This document shows positions 16,824 through 24,071 of a stretch of DNA of 64,000 nt, piece after piece. A program made the position numbers and the translations under genes. The notes below the pieces were generated by a model that searched no databases, had not been told where the DNA came from, and saw only the letters and a list, made by a program, of their open reading frames with translations. Position 1 is the first letter of the stretch, and each line of letters begins with the position of its first letter. Source of the stretch: Oerskovia jenensis (GTDB taxonomy: Bacteria > Actinomycetota > Actinomycetes > Actinomycetales > Cellulomonadaceae); assembly GCF_016907235.1 (NCBI RefSeq), contig NZ_JAFBBO010000001.1, forward strand, positions 2,170,001-2,234,000. Reading direction: 5' to 3'.

Positions 16824-17588
16824 TCACGGCACCGCGTCGAGGACCATCCAGGTGACGTGCGGCGTCGGGCCGACGGCGCCGCCCGGGTCCCAGACGGCGT
16901 CGCACCCGTCCGGGCCGCCCGAGACAGCGCCCCAGTCGAGACCTGTCGCTCCCGTGACGTACGCGATCGCGACCGCGGCGTCGTCGCCCGCGACCGCCGG
17001 CCACGAGAGCCCGGTCACGACGACCCACGTGCCCGGGACCTTCCAGTACTCGACGGGTTCGTCGGCGTCGACGCCCTCCAGGCCGAGCGCTGCGACGAGC
17101 TCGCGCGTCCGGGCTGCGGCCTCGTCCGCGTCGCGCGCCTCGACGTGGGACCGCAGCGTCACGTGACGGTGGCGCAGGCGGTCGCCCGGCCAGGTGCGTC
17201 CAGCCGTCTCGGGCGCGTGCTCCTCGACAGCGAGCCGCCTCCCGTCGTCGGCCCGGAACCAGCCCGTCGGCACGATCCGGTCCGCAGGGACGCCGACGAG
17301 GTCTCCCTCGCCGTCGAGCTCGACCGCGAACGACCAGGGGCGACCCCGCCACGGGCGGACGACCCCACGCACCACGCCGACGCCCGCCTCCGCACCCGAG
17401 GGCGCGAGCACCCGGACCTCGTGCCCCCACCAGACGGCGGGCGGCTCCTCGTCGGTCTCCACCAGGGGACGGTACCGCGGCGTCCCGTCGCCGAGAGTGC
17501 AGTTCGGGCTGTCGTCCGGCGCGTAGGACGACCCGAACTGCACACTCGGCGAGCGGCCTCGGGAACCGGCGCGACGTCGTCGGGCCAT
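16824..17588 (-). CDS. Uncharacterised protein with a palindrome-encoded N-terminal segment
   Basis: 254 aa from ATG 17588. No family recognised. Residues 1-12 are basic (MARRRRAGSRGR). Residues about 13-33 (SVQFGSSYAPDDSPNCTL) are encoded by a family B palindrome. A soluble alpha/beta domain follows, with two apparent halves: WWGHEVRVLAPSG..VGVVRGVV, then a C-terminal part containing YWKVPGTWVVVTGLSWP and HVTWMVLDAVP. A shorter start after the palindrome (GTG in PLVETDEE) is possible, in which case the repeat would be merely upstream. Not evidently part of an operon. Confidence 0.6.
   Translation of the reverse strand: MARRRRAGSRGRSPSVQFGSSYAPDDSPNCTLGDGTPRYRPLVETDEEPPAVWWGHEVRVLAPSGAEAGVGVVRGVVRPWRGRPWSFAVELDGEGDLVGVPADRIVPTGWFRADDGRRLAVEEHAPETAGRTWPGDRLRHRHVTLRSHVEARDADEAAARTRELVAALGLEGVDADEPVEYWKVPGTWVVVTGLSWPAVAGDDAAVAIAYVTGATGLDWGAVSGGPDGCDAVWDPGGAVGPTPHVTWMVLDAVP
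17491..17549. repeat. Dispersed palindrome, family B, near the 5' end of a gene
   Basis: 18-bp arms (17491-17508 and 17532-17549, one mismatch), extended by a partly paired GTCGTCC/GGACGAC inner stem. The sequence matches the intergenic copies at 5202 and 60808. Confidence 0.75.
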
Positions 17589-17618
17589 CTCGACCGGAGG
17601 ACTCGCCGTCCCGCACCG

Positions 17619-18512
17619 CTACCCGGCCACGGACCGCGCCGCCTCCCGACGCGCGTCGGCCGCCGCCCGCAGGACTTCGGCCGTGCGGTCGTCGGCCGGG
17701 AGGAACGTCTCGATCGTGAGCTCGGACAGCGTGACGTCGACGGGCGTCCCGAAGGTCGTGACCATCCCCAGGAAGGCGAGCTCGTCGGCGCCGTGGCGCA
17801 GCCGGAACGGGATCGCGAGACCGCTCCGCTCGGGGTCGGCCGGCCCTGCGCCCGCTGCGGGCACGGCCGGGACCGGGTACGCGTCGACCTCGCGGTGGAG
17901 CTCCGCGAGGTCGACGTCGGCGCTCCACTCGACCTGGCGACGCAACCGGCCCAGCAGCTCCCCGCGCCAGCGGGCGAGGTCGACGACGTGCGGCGCCATG
18001 CCCCGCGGGTGCAGACCGACGCGGAGCACGTTCACGGGCTCGGTCAGGAGGTCCTCGTCGACCCCGTCGAGCAGCACCTCGACCGACGCGTTGGCCTCGA
18101 TCAGCGTCCACGTCCGGTCCACGACGAACGCCGGGAACGGGTCGTGCGCGTCCAGGACGGCCCGCAGCGACAGCCGCAGGGACTCCAGCGCCGCACCGTC
18201 GACCGGGGTCTCGGGGTGGGCGGGCGCGTACCCGGCGGCCAGCATCAGGCGGTTCCGCTCGCGCAGCGGGACGTCCAGGACCTCTCCCAGCCGGGCCACG
18301 AGCCCCGGGCTCGGCCGGGACCTCCCGGTCTCCACGTAGCTCAGGTGCCGGGTCGAGACGTCGGCCTCGATCGAGAGCGCGAGCTGGCTCACGCGCCGGC
18401 GCTCGCGCCACCCGCGGAGCAGCGCGCCCACGGAGGTCTGCGCCGGCGGGGTGGCGGGCGTGCGGATCGCCGTCCGGGGCGCAGGGCCCGCAACGGCCGG
18501 GACCCCGGTCAC
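17619..18512 (-). CDS. XRE-family regulator with MmyB-like ligand domain
   Basis: 297 aa from GTG 18512, whose GTGA overlaps the stop of the upstream membrane-protein gene. The helix-turn-helix (about residues 18-75) contains RRVSQLALSIEADVSTRHLSYVETGRSRPS. The MmyB-like domain follows: FPAFVVDRTWTLIEANASVEVLL, then VNVLRVGLHPRGMAPHVVDLARW. This domain binds fatty-acid-like ligands in a characterised homologue; the ligand here is unknown. Coupling with the membrane protein suggests co-regulation, possibly through the palindrome at 19012-19028. Confidence 0.9.
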   Translation of the reverse strand: MTGVPAVAGPAPRTAIRTPATPPAQTSVGALLRGWRERRRVSQLALSIEADVSTRHLSYVETGRSRPSPGLVARLGEVLDVPLRERNRLMLAAGYAPAHPETPVDGAALESLRLSLRAVLDAHDPFPAFVVDRTWTLIEANASVEVLLDGVDEDLLTEPVNVLRVGLHPRGMAPHVVDLARWRGELLGRLRRQVEWSADVDLAELHREVDAYPVPAVPAAGAGPADPERSGLAIPFRLRHGADELAFLGMVTTFGTPVDVTLSELTIETFLPADDRTAEVLRAAADARREAARSVAG

Positions 18513-18949
18513 CGAGGGCCGCCCAGGCGGCGCAGGGCGACCGCTTCGGTGATCGTGATCCACAGGACGGCGACGGCCTGGGCGGCCACGAAGAGGACTC
18601 CCCAGAGCGTGGGCGACCAGACCAGCAGGACGGCGACGCTCGCGGCCATCCACGCGCAGTTGGCGACGACGACGGCCCGCGCGGCGCCCCGATGGAGGGG
18701 AACGGCGTGCGCGGTGAACCACAGGAAGGTCGCGAGGACCACGAGCACGACGCCCGCCCCGACCAGGAGCGGGACGGGCAGGCCGAGGGGGCCGGCGAGC
18801 GGGACCGCCGCGACCAGCAGCAGCGGTGCGCTCACGAGCCCGGCGACCGCGTCGGTACGGATCGCCCGCCGGAGGTCGGCCTCGGGGGCCTCGGGCCCGG
18901 GGTGGGACGCGGCGGTGCGGGCGGGAGCGGGACGGGGAGCGGGATGCAT
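18509..18949 (-). CDS. Four-helix membrane protein coupled to the XRE regulator
   Basis: 146 aa. A Pro/Ala-rich cytoplasmic start is followed by four hydrophobic helices (about 35-58, 62-84, 90-108 and 115-135). No family recognised; the compact four-helix form resembles several unnamed actinobacterial membrane proteins and SPW-like proteins. GGAGG lies 5 bases before ATG 18949, an excellent ribosome site. It is first gene of a two-gene unit with the MmyB-type regulator. A 17-bp operator-like palindrome lies 63 bases upstream. Confidence 0.7.
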   Translation of the reverse strand: MHPAPRPAPARTAASHPGPEAPEADLRRAIRTDAVAGLVSAPLLLVAAVPLAGPLGLPVPLLVGAGVVLVVLATFLWFTAHAVPLHRGAARAVVVANCAWMAASVAVLLVWSPTLWGVLFVAAQAVAVLWITITEAVALRRLGGPR

Positions 18950-19011
18950 CGTTACCTCCGGTGGGCGGGCGTTGTGGGTCCCACTCTCGGGCGGACGCGT
19001 GCACCCTGTCG

Positions 19012-19028
19012 ATGACCTCGGAGGTCAT
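19012..19028. promoter_or_regulatory. Operator-like palindrome upstream of the membrane protein/XRE pair
   Basis: ATGACCTC-G-GAGGTCAT, perfect 8-bp arms around one base. Its position 63 bases upstream of the ATG suits a regulator site. No direct link to a particular protein can be shown. Confidence 0.4.
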
Positions 19029-19134
19029 GCTGACGCCCCAGAAACCGGCGCCCCCCAAGGGAGACCCCTCCATGCCCCCTGCCGGATGGCTGGCGCGTAG
19101 TCTGGATGCGACGAGCGCCGGCCATCCATCGGAG

Positions 19135-20196
19135 TTACTCGCTCCTTCGCAGAAGATCAAATTCCCTGCCGTTTCGCGGGACCGTAAGGCTTGCCACCAG
19201 CACCACCAGGGCGAGACACGCCAAATAGCTCGCACCTCCACGGAGAAGGGCTTGCTGAAGAGCGACAAGAGATCCATCTGCCACATGATGAATAGTGAGC
19301 AGCGTGGAGGCGAGGCTCGGTAGAATCGTCAAAGCAGCCTCGGCCGCACCGATCACCACAAGGCCGACCCGAGGCGCACCGCAGGTTGAATAAAGAGCTA
19401 ACTCGCGCGAACGCATGCGAAGCATGAGCGCCGTGACGAGCGAAAAGAACACGGCTGGAGCAAGCCACAGCAAGCGGTCCGGCCGTCCTGCTTGAACGGA
19501 CTCAAGATCAGGTACCGCGACGTCGGTCAGAGGCGCCACGATCACGGGACCCGTAAACTCAGTCGACAGGATCACTGAAGCCAACGCTCGATCGATGTCC
19601 CTAGAGAACTCCACGAGACACTGGCCTTGCACGGCAGAGCCGACTTCAACAAACACAATGGCCCTCGAGGCCGACTCGGCACGGGGGCTTGCCGAACCTA
19701 AGCTCACGCTCGAGCTTCTCCCCGCGATGTTCACCCGGTGGTCGGGGCCAAGACCTAACTCATCCGCTGCGCCCGCGCCGACATAGAGCGACGAATCATA
19801 CACTGGCCTGAAACCTAGAATTTCCAACGCGCCACTAGTTGCCAAGAATGAAGCGAAGACTCCTGCAGGCTGCTCGTCGACGACGACAGAATCTGATGCC
19901 GCGATGCCTCCCGATTGCTTGACTATCTCACCGATAGAACGCAGAGCGCCACACTCCTGCCCCGAGACGCCACCACTTTCTCCGACTCCGGCGTCGGCTG
20001 CGCTCACAAGATAGGCGCGACCGCCCGCGTCAACCGCCTCGCGATGCTCGCGCAGCATGCTCTCGTAGAACTGGGCTTCCCGTGCACCCAAGAAACCAAA
20101 CGACAAGACGGCTATTATCGCCAGCACAAAGAATCGCCAAGGAGTGGCAAGGATGTTCGCGAACGCCTCTTGAATGCACAGGAATATCAACCTCAT
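19135..20196 (-). CDS. FtsX/MacB-like ABC transporter permease
   Basis: 353 aa from ATG 20196, which overlaps the ATPase stop (ATGA). Layout is that of MacB-type permeases: one N-terminal helix (about 20-40), a long extracytoplasmic domain (about 45-245) and three C-terminal helices (about 250-272, 285-310, 320-340), with short cytoplasmic segments such as RSRELALYSTCGAPR, which fits the FtsX 'coupling' loop. Last gene of the island operon. With the ATPase and the peptidoglycan-binding adaptor it would form a MacAB-type pump acting on extracytoplasmic substrates or conferring resistance. The sequence is less GC-rich than flanking DNA, suggesting acquisition. Confidence 0.75.
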   Translation of the reverse strand: MRLIFLCIQEAFANILATPWRFFVLAIIAVLSFGFLGAREAQFYESMLREHREAVDAGGRAYLVSAADAGVGESGGVSGQECGALRSIGEIVKQSGGIAASDSVVVDEQPAGVFASFLATSGALEILGFRPVYDSSLYVGAGAADELGLGPDHRVNIAGRSSSVSLGSASPRAESASRAIVFVEVGSAVQGQCLVEFSRDIDRALASVILSTEFTGPVIVAPLTDVAVPDLESVQAGRPDRLLWLAPAVFFSLVTALMLRMRSRELALYSTCGAPRVGLVVIGAAEAALTILPSLASTLLTIHHVADGSLVALQQALLRGGASYLACLALVVLVASLTVPRNGREFDLLRRSE

Positions 20197-20849
20197 CGGT
20201 CTGCGCCAAGAACTACATGGAGCCGGCACGCGCCAGCCACGACTAGATCGTGCGTGGCGAGCAAGAGCGTCACAGATGGCGCAACGGAGGATAGGGCGGC
20301 AATCACGGATGCCGTGTTCTCACCATCCAGCGATGCGGTCGGCTCATCGGCGAGAATGAGTTTTGCACCTCGGACCAGAGCGCGAACGAGGGCGACGCGC
20401 TGCACCTCTCCCCCGGAAAGAACCGAAACATTCTTCTGCACCGCAGACGACAGCCCCATCTCGGCCAGGAGATGGAGCGCCAGATCCACCGCACTCACGC
20501 TGTTGGTAGGCGCAAAACGGGAAGCTAGCAGGACATTGTCAAGAACGGATCTACCAGGCAGGATCGTCGGCGTCTGGGGAATCCACGCGATGCCGACCTC
20601 CGAGCGTAGGCGCGTACGCATACGCGCCGACAGTCGTGAGTACGTCTCGCCGTAGAACGAGAGCTCTCCAGACGACCAGTTCGTCTGTAGACCGACTATT
20701 GCCATCAGCGTTGACTTGCCGCTTCCCGATGGGCCCGAAATGGCGACGGACGACCCTGCCGGGACCTCGAACGAAGTGGGGTGCAAGACTGTCAGGTTCC
20801 CCAACTTCTTCTCGACCCGATCAAGCTTGACCGCCGCATGCGGGCTCAA
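20193..20849 (-). CDS. ABC transporter ATPase (MacB/LolD type)
   Basis: 218 aa. Walker A GPSGSGKST near residues 39-47, Q-loop WIPQTPTI, signature LSGGEVQRVALVRAL, Walker B LILADEPTASLD and H-loop ATHD are all intact. Such short ATPases drive MacB/LolCDE/FtsX-like permeases. It overlaps the adaptor gene by four bases and the permease by four bases, so translation is coupled. Codon choice is more A/T-rich than in genes outside the island. Confidence 0.9.
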   Translation of the reverse strand: MSPHAAVKLDRVEKKLGNLTVLHPTSFEVPAGSSVAISGPSGSGKSTLMAIVGLQTNWSSGELSFYGETYSRLSARMRTRLRSEVGIAWIPQTPTILPGRSVLDNVLLASRFAPTNSVSAVDLALHLLAEMGLSSAVQKNVSVLSGGEVQRVALVRALVRGAKLILADEPTASLDGENTASVIAALSSVAPSVTLLLATHDLVVAGACRLHVVLGADR

Positions 20850-21952
20850 GAGTCTCCCAAGCAGATCGTGTCCAGCTTCGACGAAACGGGATTCGCAACA
20901 TACTCGACGGTGGACTGCTGCGACAGTTCAAAGAGGCCAACCCCTGAAGCGGTGTCGCTCGAGAGGACATCCACACGTTGGGCCGCGTGCCCCTGCTTGT
21001 CCTTCACGACAAGACACTCGCCCGCTGTCGTGCTGACAATCGCGTGCGACGAGACCTTCACTAGAGACTCCGGGTAGACGATCGACAACTGTACGGGCAC
21101 CTCGACCGTGAGTTGCGCCGGCTCAGACCCTTGGAAAACGCTGGAAAGAAAAGGCAGCGTGACTGGATTGATAGCGATCTCGCCCGTTGGACCCACCTCG
21201 GCTCGGGCGTCGCCCAGTGCAGCGGTCAGCACCGAGCCCTCTGGGCTACTCGCTAGTGAGACAATGTGTGCGCTGCTTATCGTCGACTGGAGGGTCGCTA
21301 TCGATTCGCCTGCGCCCGGCGCTGGCTCCCCCACTGCAACGTCGATGCTTCCGAGTACGCCAGACGGGTGCGGTATCCAGATGGTCCAACTAGGAGAGAA
21401 TGTCGACACCTCCTCTGGTTTGAGTGGAGGTACGCCGATGTACTCCCGGAACTTTTTCAGGGCGGATGCCGTGCGGGAGTCGAACTTTTCAGGTTGCTTC
21501 GGCAGCGACCGCATGTAGCCCAAGTCGAGAAGCAGGCGATTCAGGGCTCGCACGTCCTCGCCTGTATCGCCTTCTACTAGTTCCCGGAAGAACGGACCGG
21601 AATGTGCCGCGATTCGCTTGACACCTTGCACCTCCAAGACGACTGTTCCGGTCTCGAACGTTGATCCGGCGACTGCCACTACATCTGTCACCACTCCGTC
21701 CCAAGCAGGAGCAAGCAGCACCTCGGAGGGAGTCCTAGACACGGCCAGCTGGGTGGCGACGCTGCGCGTCTCGCCGCTGGCAGACGCTACTACGTAGATC
21801 GGCGCCTCGGCGGCCGCGAGCTCGACATCCAGGTTCTTCGCTGTCTGATACAGATAGACGGTGGCTGCGGCGACGATCGCTAGAAACGTCACCATCAGGA
21901 CACCGGCGGTACGCACTCCTGCTGGTGGGGGGATCGAGTTCCTCAACGACAA
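20846..21952 (-). CDS. Membrane-anchored transport adaptor with peptidoglycan-binding domain
   Basis: 368 aa from TTG 21952 (GAGGCGG upstream). One N-terminal helix (about 15-37), then a lipoyl/HlyD-like half (PAWDGVVTDVVAVAGSTFETGTVVLEV, about 80-108). A PGB_1 peptidoglycan-binding domain follows (about 118-170: ELVEGDTGEDVRALNRLLLDLGY and RTASALKKFREYIG), then more adaptor beta-barrel sequence. This architecture is known from Gram-positive adaptors that accompany MacB-type ABC transporters, linking the pump to the wall. Gap to the lipoprotein gene upstream is three bases; overlap with the ATPase downstream is four. Confidence 0.82.
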   Translation of the reverse strand: MSLRNSIPPPAGVRTAGVLMVTFLAIVAAATVYLYQTAKNLDVELAAAEAPIYVVASASGETRSVATQLAVSRTPSEVLLAPAWDGVVTDVVAVAGSTFETGTVVLEVQGVKRIAAHSGPFFRELVEGDTGEDVRALNRLLLDLGYMRSLPKQPEKFDSRTASALKKFREYIGVPPLKPEEVSTFSPSWTIWIPHPSGVLGSIDVAVGEPAPGAGESIATLQSTISSAHIVSLASSPEGSVLTAALGDARAEVGPTGEIAINPVTLPFLSSVFQGSEPAQLTVEVPVQLSIVYPESLVKVSSHAIVSTTAGECLVVKDKQGHAAQRVDVLSSDTASGVGLFELSQQSTVEYVANPVSSKLDTICLGDS

Positions 21953-21955
21953 GGT

Positions 21956-22603
21956 TCAGCCCGCCTCAAGCTGCTCTAGGGCATCGCTGAGTCCCGGGAC
22001 GGCGGTCACGGTCGCAGTCTGAAGTTCGAGTGAGCACTGTTCGACGAGCTCGAGCCGCAAGGGCGGATCTGGTTCAGTACGGTCTGCCTTGACGGCTTCC
22101 TGGAGGACTTTTGTCGCCTGTTCATACGAATCCTCTGGGGCGATCTCCTCATAGCCTGCGTCGTGTGCGCACGAGACAAACCCGCTTTTGGCTGCCTCGA
22201 GCTCGGAAGCGCTGGGCTGCTTCTGAAGAAGCCAGACAGCATCAATAGCGTCGACCTCCGCCCGGCAGTCCTCTGCGAGTTTCGACTTCGAATCAGCTTC
22301 CTCATCTGAGCCCGCTTCAAATTCGACTACCACGCCGCTGATGCCGGACGCAAGACCAGTCGATTCGGTAGCAAAGCCCTGCGACTCCAAGCACTCGATG
22401 TATGATCGCGTGCCATGCTCCAGTTCGTCCTGGCTCACCACTTTGTCAGACAGAGCATCTTGCTCGATGGAACTGAGGCTGGATAGCAGCTCAATCGCGC
22501 GAGCATCGATCTCGGGCGCTCCTTGAGCAGACGAGCAGGCGGTCCCGATCAGCAGAATGGCGATTGCCCCGAGACCGATGGCGGCGTTCCGTTGGTGCAA
22601 CAT
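21956..22603 (-). CDS. Lipoprotein of the island operon
   Basis: 215 aa from ATG 22603 (GGAAGG upstream). Signal peptide with lipobox IGTAC at about residues 18-22. The exported part is acidic and mostly helical, with five further Cys (IECL, EDCRAE, VSCAHDAG and EQCSLE contexts). The spacing hints at two related helical halves, each with a Tyr/Cys motif (RSYIECLESQGF and SGFVSCAHDAGY). No known family. Position directly before the adaptor suggests that it is a substrate-capturing or immunity lipoprotein for the pump; this is inference. Confidence 0.7.
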   Translation of the reverse strand: MLHQRNAAIGLGAIAILLIGTACSSAQGAPEIDARAIELLSSLSSIEQDALSDKVVSQDELEHGTRSYIECLESQGFATESTGLASGISGVVVEFEAGSDEEADSKSKLAEDCRAEVDAIDAVWLLQKQPSASELEAAKSGFVSCAHDAGYEEIAPEDSYEQATKVLQEAVKADRTEPDPPLRLELVEQCSLELQTATVTAVPGLSDALEQLEAG

Positions 22604-22635
22604 TGTGGCCTTCCAGAATTTGTGGGGCGATTCGA

Positions 22636-22956
22636 CTACTGGTTTCTTGCCAGCTTTAGCCGGGTCACCAGGTCTTCGAGCTTTACCAGCTCCTGATCGA
22701 TCATCTTTCCGCCCTGCTTGGTGAGCTGGTACCAATTCTTACGGCCAAGAGTGTTTCGCCGATTTACGTACCCGGCTTCTTCGAGTGCGCGAAGGTGGCG
22801 CCCCAGGTTCCCGTCCGTGAGTCCGAGCTCAGCCTTCATGTACTGGAACGTCGCATACTCAGCTTCGGTAAGAAGTGCGAGTATCGATAGGCGAGTTCGT
22901 TGGTATGCGAGCTCGTCGAGGCTCTTCACGACCTGATGTGCGCCATCACTTGTCAT
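22636..22956 (-). CDS. Winged-helix transcriptional regulator (HTH_34/ArsR-like)
   Basis: 106 aa. One compact winged-helix domain: RLSILALLTEAEYATFQYMKAELGL, recognition region TDGNLGRHLRALEEAGYV, wing NRRNTLGRKNWYQLT, then a short dimerisation helix. This is the small regulator type that often accompanies a membrane protein in ABC/peptide systems. Its start overlaps the end of the membrane-protein gene by 11 bases, so it lies in the operon and probably acts on the palindrome at 23495-23511, which overlaps the promoter. Confidence 0.85.
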   Translation of the reverse strand: MTSDGAHQVVKSLDELAYQRTRLSILALLTEAEYATFQYMKAELGLTDGNLGRHLRALEEAGYVNRRNTLGRKNWYQLTKQGGKMIDQELVKLEDLVTRLKLARNQ

Positions 22957-23482
22957 TGGATCGTTCTCGCTTCAGTTCCTTGGCACCCAGGTACCAGAAG
23001 AGCGCAATAGATCCTAGATCGAGGGCCAGCATGACGAGACGGCTGTCATCAATCGCTGAGATGTAGGAAAGGACTGTCGTCACTGCTCCGTATCCGAGCA
23101 AGATCAAAGAGCTGGCGAACAGTCGCCTATTGCTCGAAACGATCGCGAGAAGCACAAGCAGCAATGCGAACGCTAGTTCTGGCCGAATGAAGTACATCAG
23201 GATGCGCCCGCCGAGGAACAGGACAATTGCGACCAGCGCGAGCACCAGAAGCGTCTGACGGAGGCCCCGGATCGCTCCGACTCTCCATCCTCTCGCACCC
23301 AGAAGGCTGGCGATAACAAGCGGAGTTAGCGCGAGAAGGGGGACCCAAGTGGTGAGCTTTGGGGGGTCGACCGCAGCCCCGACGAGCATCCCGATGGTGA
23401 TTGCAGCCGCTGCCGTAAGGAGCGGGATCGAGGTAGCCCGAGTCTGGCTCTGTATCGCGTTTAACGCCATCTTTGAAAACAT
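22946..23482 (-). CDS. Six-helix membrane protein, first gene of the island operon
   Basis: 178 aa from ATG 23482, or 174 aa from ATG 23470; neither has a strong ribosome site. About five or six hydrophobic helices, e.g. SIPLLTAAAAITIGMLVGAA and LLVLALVAIVLFLGG, and a basic end KELKRERSNDK. No family recognised. Because it is co-encoded with the winged-helix regulator, it might sense the membrane or the secreted protein, or provide immunity. The promoter at 23507-23535 reads directly into it. Confidence 0.65.
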   Translation of the reverse strand: MFSKMALNAIQSQTRATSIPLLTAAAAITIGMLVGAAVDPPKLTTWVPLLALTPLVIASLLGARGWRVGAIRGLRQTLLVLALVAIVLFLGGRILMYFIRPELAFALLLVLLAIVSSNRRLFASSLILLGYGAVTTVLSYISAIDDSRLVMLALDLGSIALFWYLGAKELKRERSNDK

Positions 23483-23494
23483 CCATAGGGTTGA

Positions 23495-23535
23495 ACTCTC
23501 TCGGAGAGAGTATCGTCTCTTGCTGGGCTGTGCAA
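23495..23535 (-). promoter_or_regulatory. Promoter with overlapping operator palindrome
   Basis: On the minus strand TTGCAC (23530-23535) and TACTCT (23507-23512) are separated by exactly 17 bases, a good sigma-70-type promoter. The palindrome ACTCTCTC-G-GAGAGAGT (23495-23511, perfect 8-bp arms) overlaps the -10 box. A protein bound there would block polymerase. Best candidate is the winged-helix protein of the operon. Confidence 0.6.
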
Positions 23536-23583
23536 GTGGGGTTGTCGACCGCGCGGTAAGCACGCGTGGCTGGTCGGGCAGAG

Positions 23584-23625
23584 CCTCGCTCCCGACCTGA
23601 TGCACATGGCAGGTCGGGAGCGAGG
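23584..23625 (-). terminator. Terminator between the secreted-protein gene and the operon
   Basis: Perfect 16-bp stem (23584-23599 with 23610-23625), 10-base loop, 14 bases after the secreted-protein stop. It separates that transcript from the promoter at 23535. Confidence 0.75.
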
Positions 23626-23639
23626 TTTGGAGCATTGCG

Positions 23640-24071
23640 TTACGCCGAGATCCGAACGCACGCGTAGTTGGAGAAGGTGTTGCTGCTGGCGTCGTTCTTC
23701 GAACGCCCGCAGAAGTCGCTGCCGTTCGCCATGTTGCCCGGGGCCTTCCAGATGACGTCCACCTGCAGCGGGTTCAGGACGCATCCGCTCGGGTTGCTGA
23801 GTCGGTAGGCGTAGCTGACGGTGTTAATCTTCTTGTACTTGAACTCATGCGAACGGGAACAGATGTTCGCATTCCATCCCACCCCCGGAAGGTAAGAGCT
23901 CTCTGCCTGCGCGACATTGAGACCACTGCCGACCACGGAGATGCAGTTCTGTGCACCCCACCCGCCCGGCGCTGCGGTGCAGCCTTCGGCGGCGCTCGAA
24001 GGGGCCGCCGTGGCGAACATGGTTGCTGCTGCGACGAAAAGGACCGCCAGGGCCCTGCTTGTGCGCTTCAA
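23640..24071 (-). CDS. Sec-secreted six-cysteine protein (possible bacteriocin or effector)
   Basis: 143 aa from TTG 24071, with AGGAGG four bases upstream. Signal peptide KRTSRALAVLFVAAATMFATAAPSS.. with a likely cut after APSSAA near residue 28. The mature part of about 115 aa has six Cys (in GCTAAP, NCISV, ICSRS, GCVLN, FCGRS, ACVRIS), enough for three disulfides. It is rich in Gly, Asn, Ser and aromatic residues, like small extracellular antimicrobial or inhibitor proteins. No family recognised. It has its own ribosome site and terminator but lies immediately upstream of, and parallel to, the regulator/ABC operon, so it is probably the product handled by that pump or its cue. Confidence 0.7.
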   Translation of the reverse strand: MKRTSRALAVLFVAAATMFATAAPSSAAEGCTAAPGGWGAQNCISVVGSGLNVAQAESSYLPGVGWNANICSRSHEFKYKKINTVSYAYRLSNPSGCVLNPLQVDVIWKAPGNMANGSDFCGRSKNDASSNTFSNYACVRISA

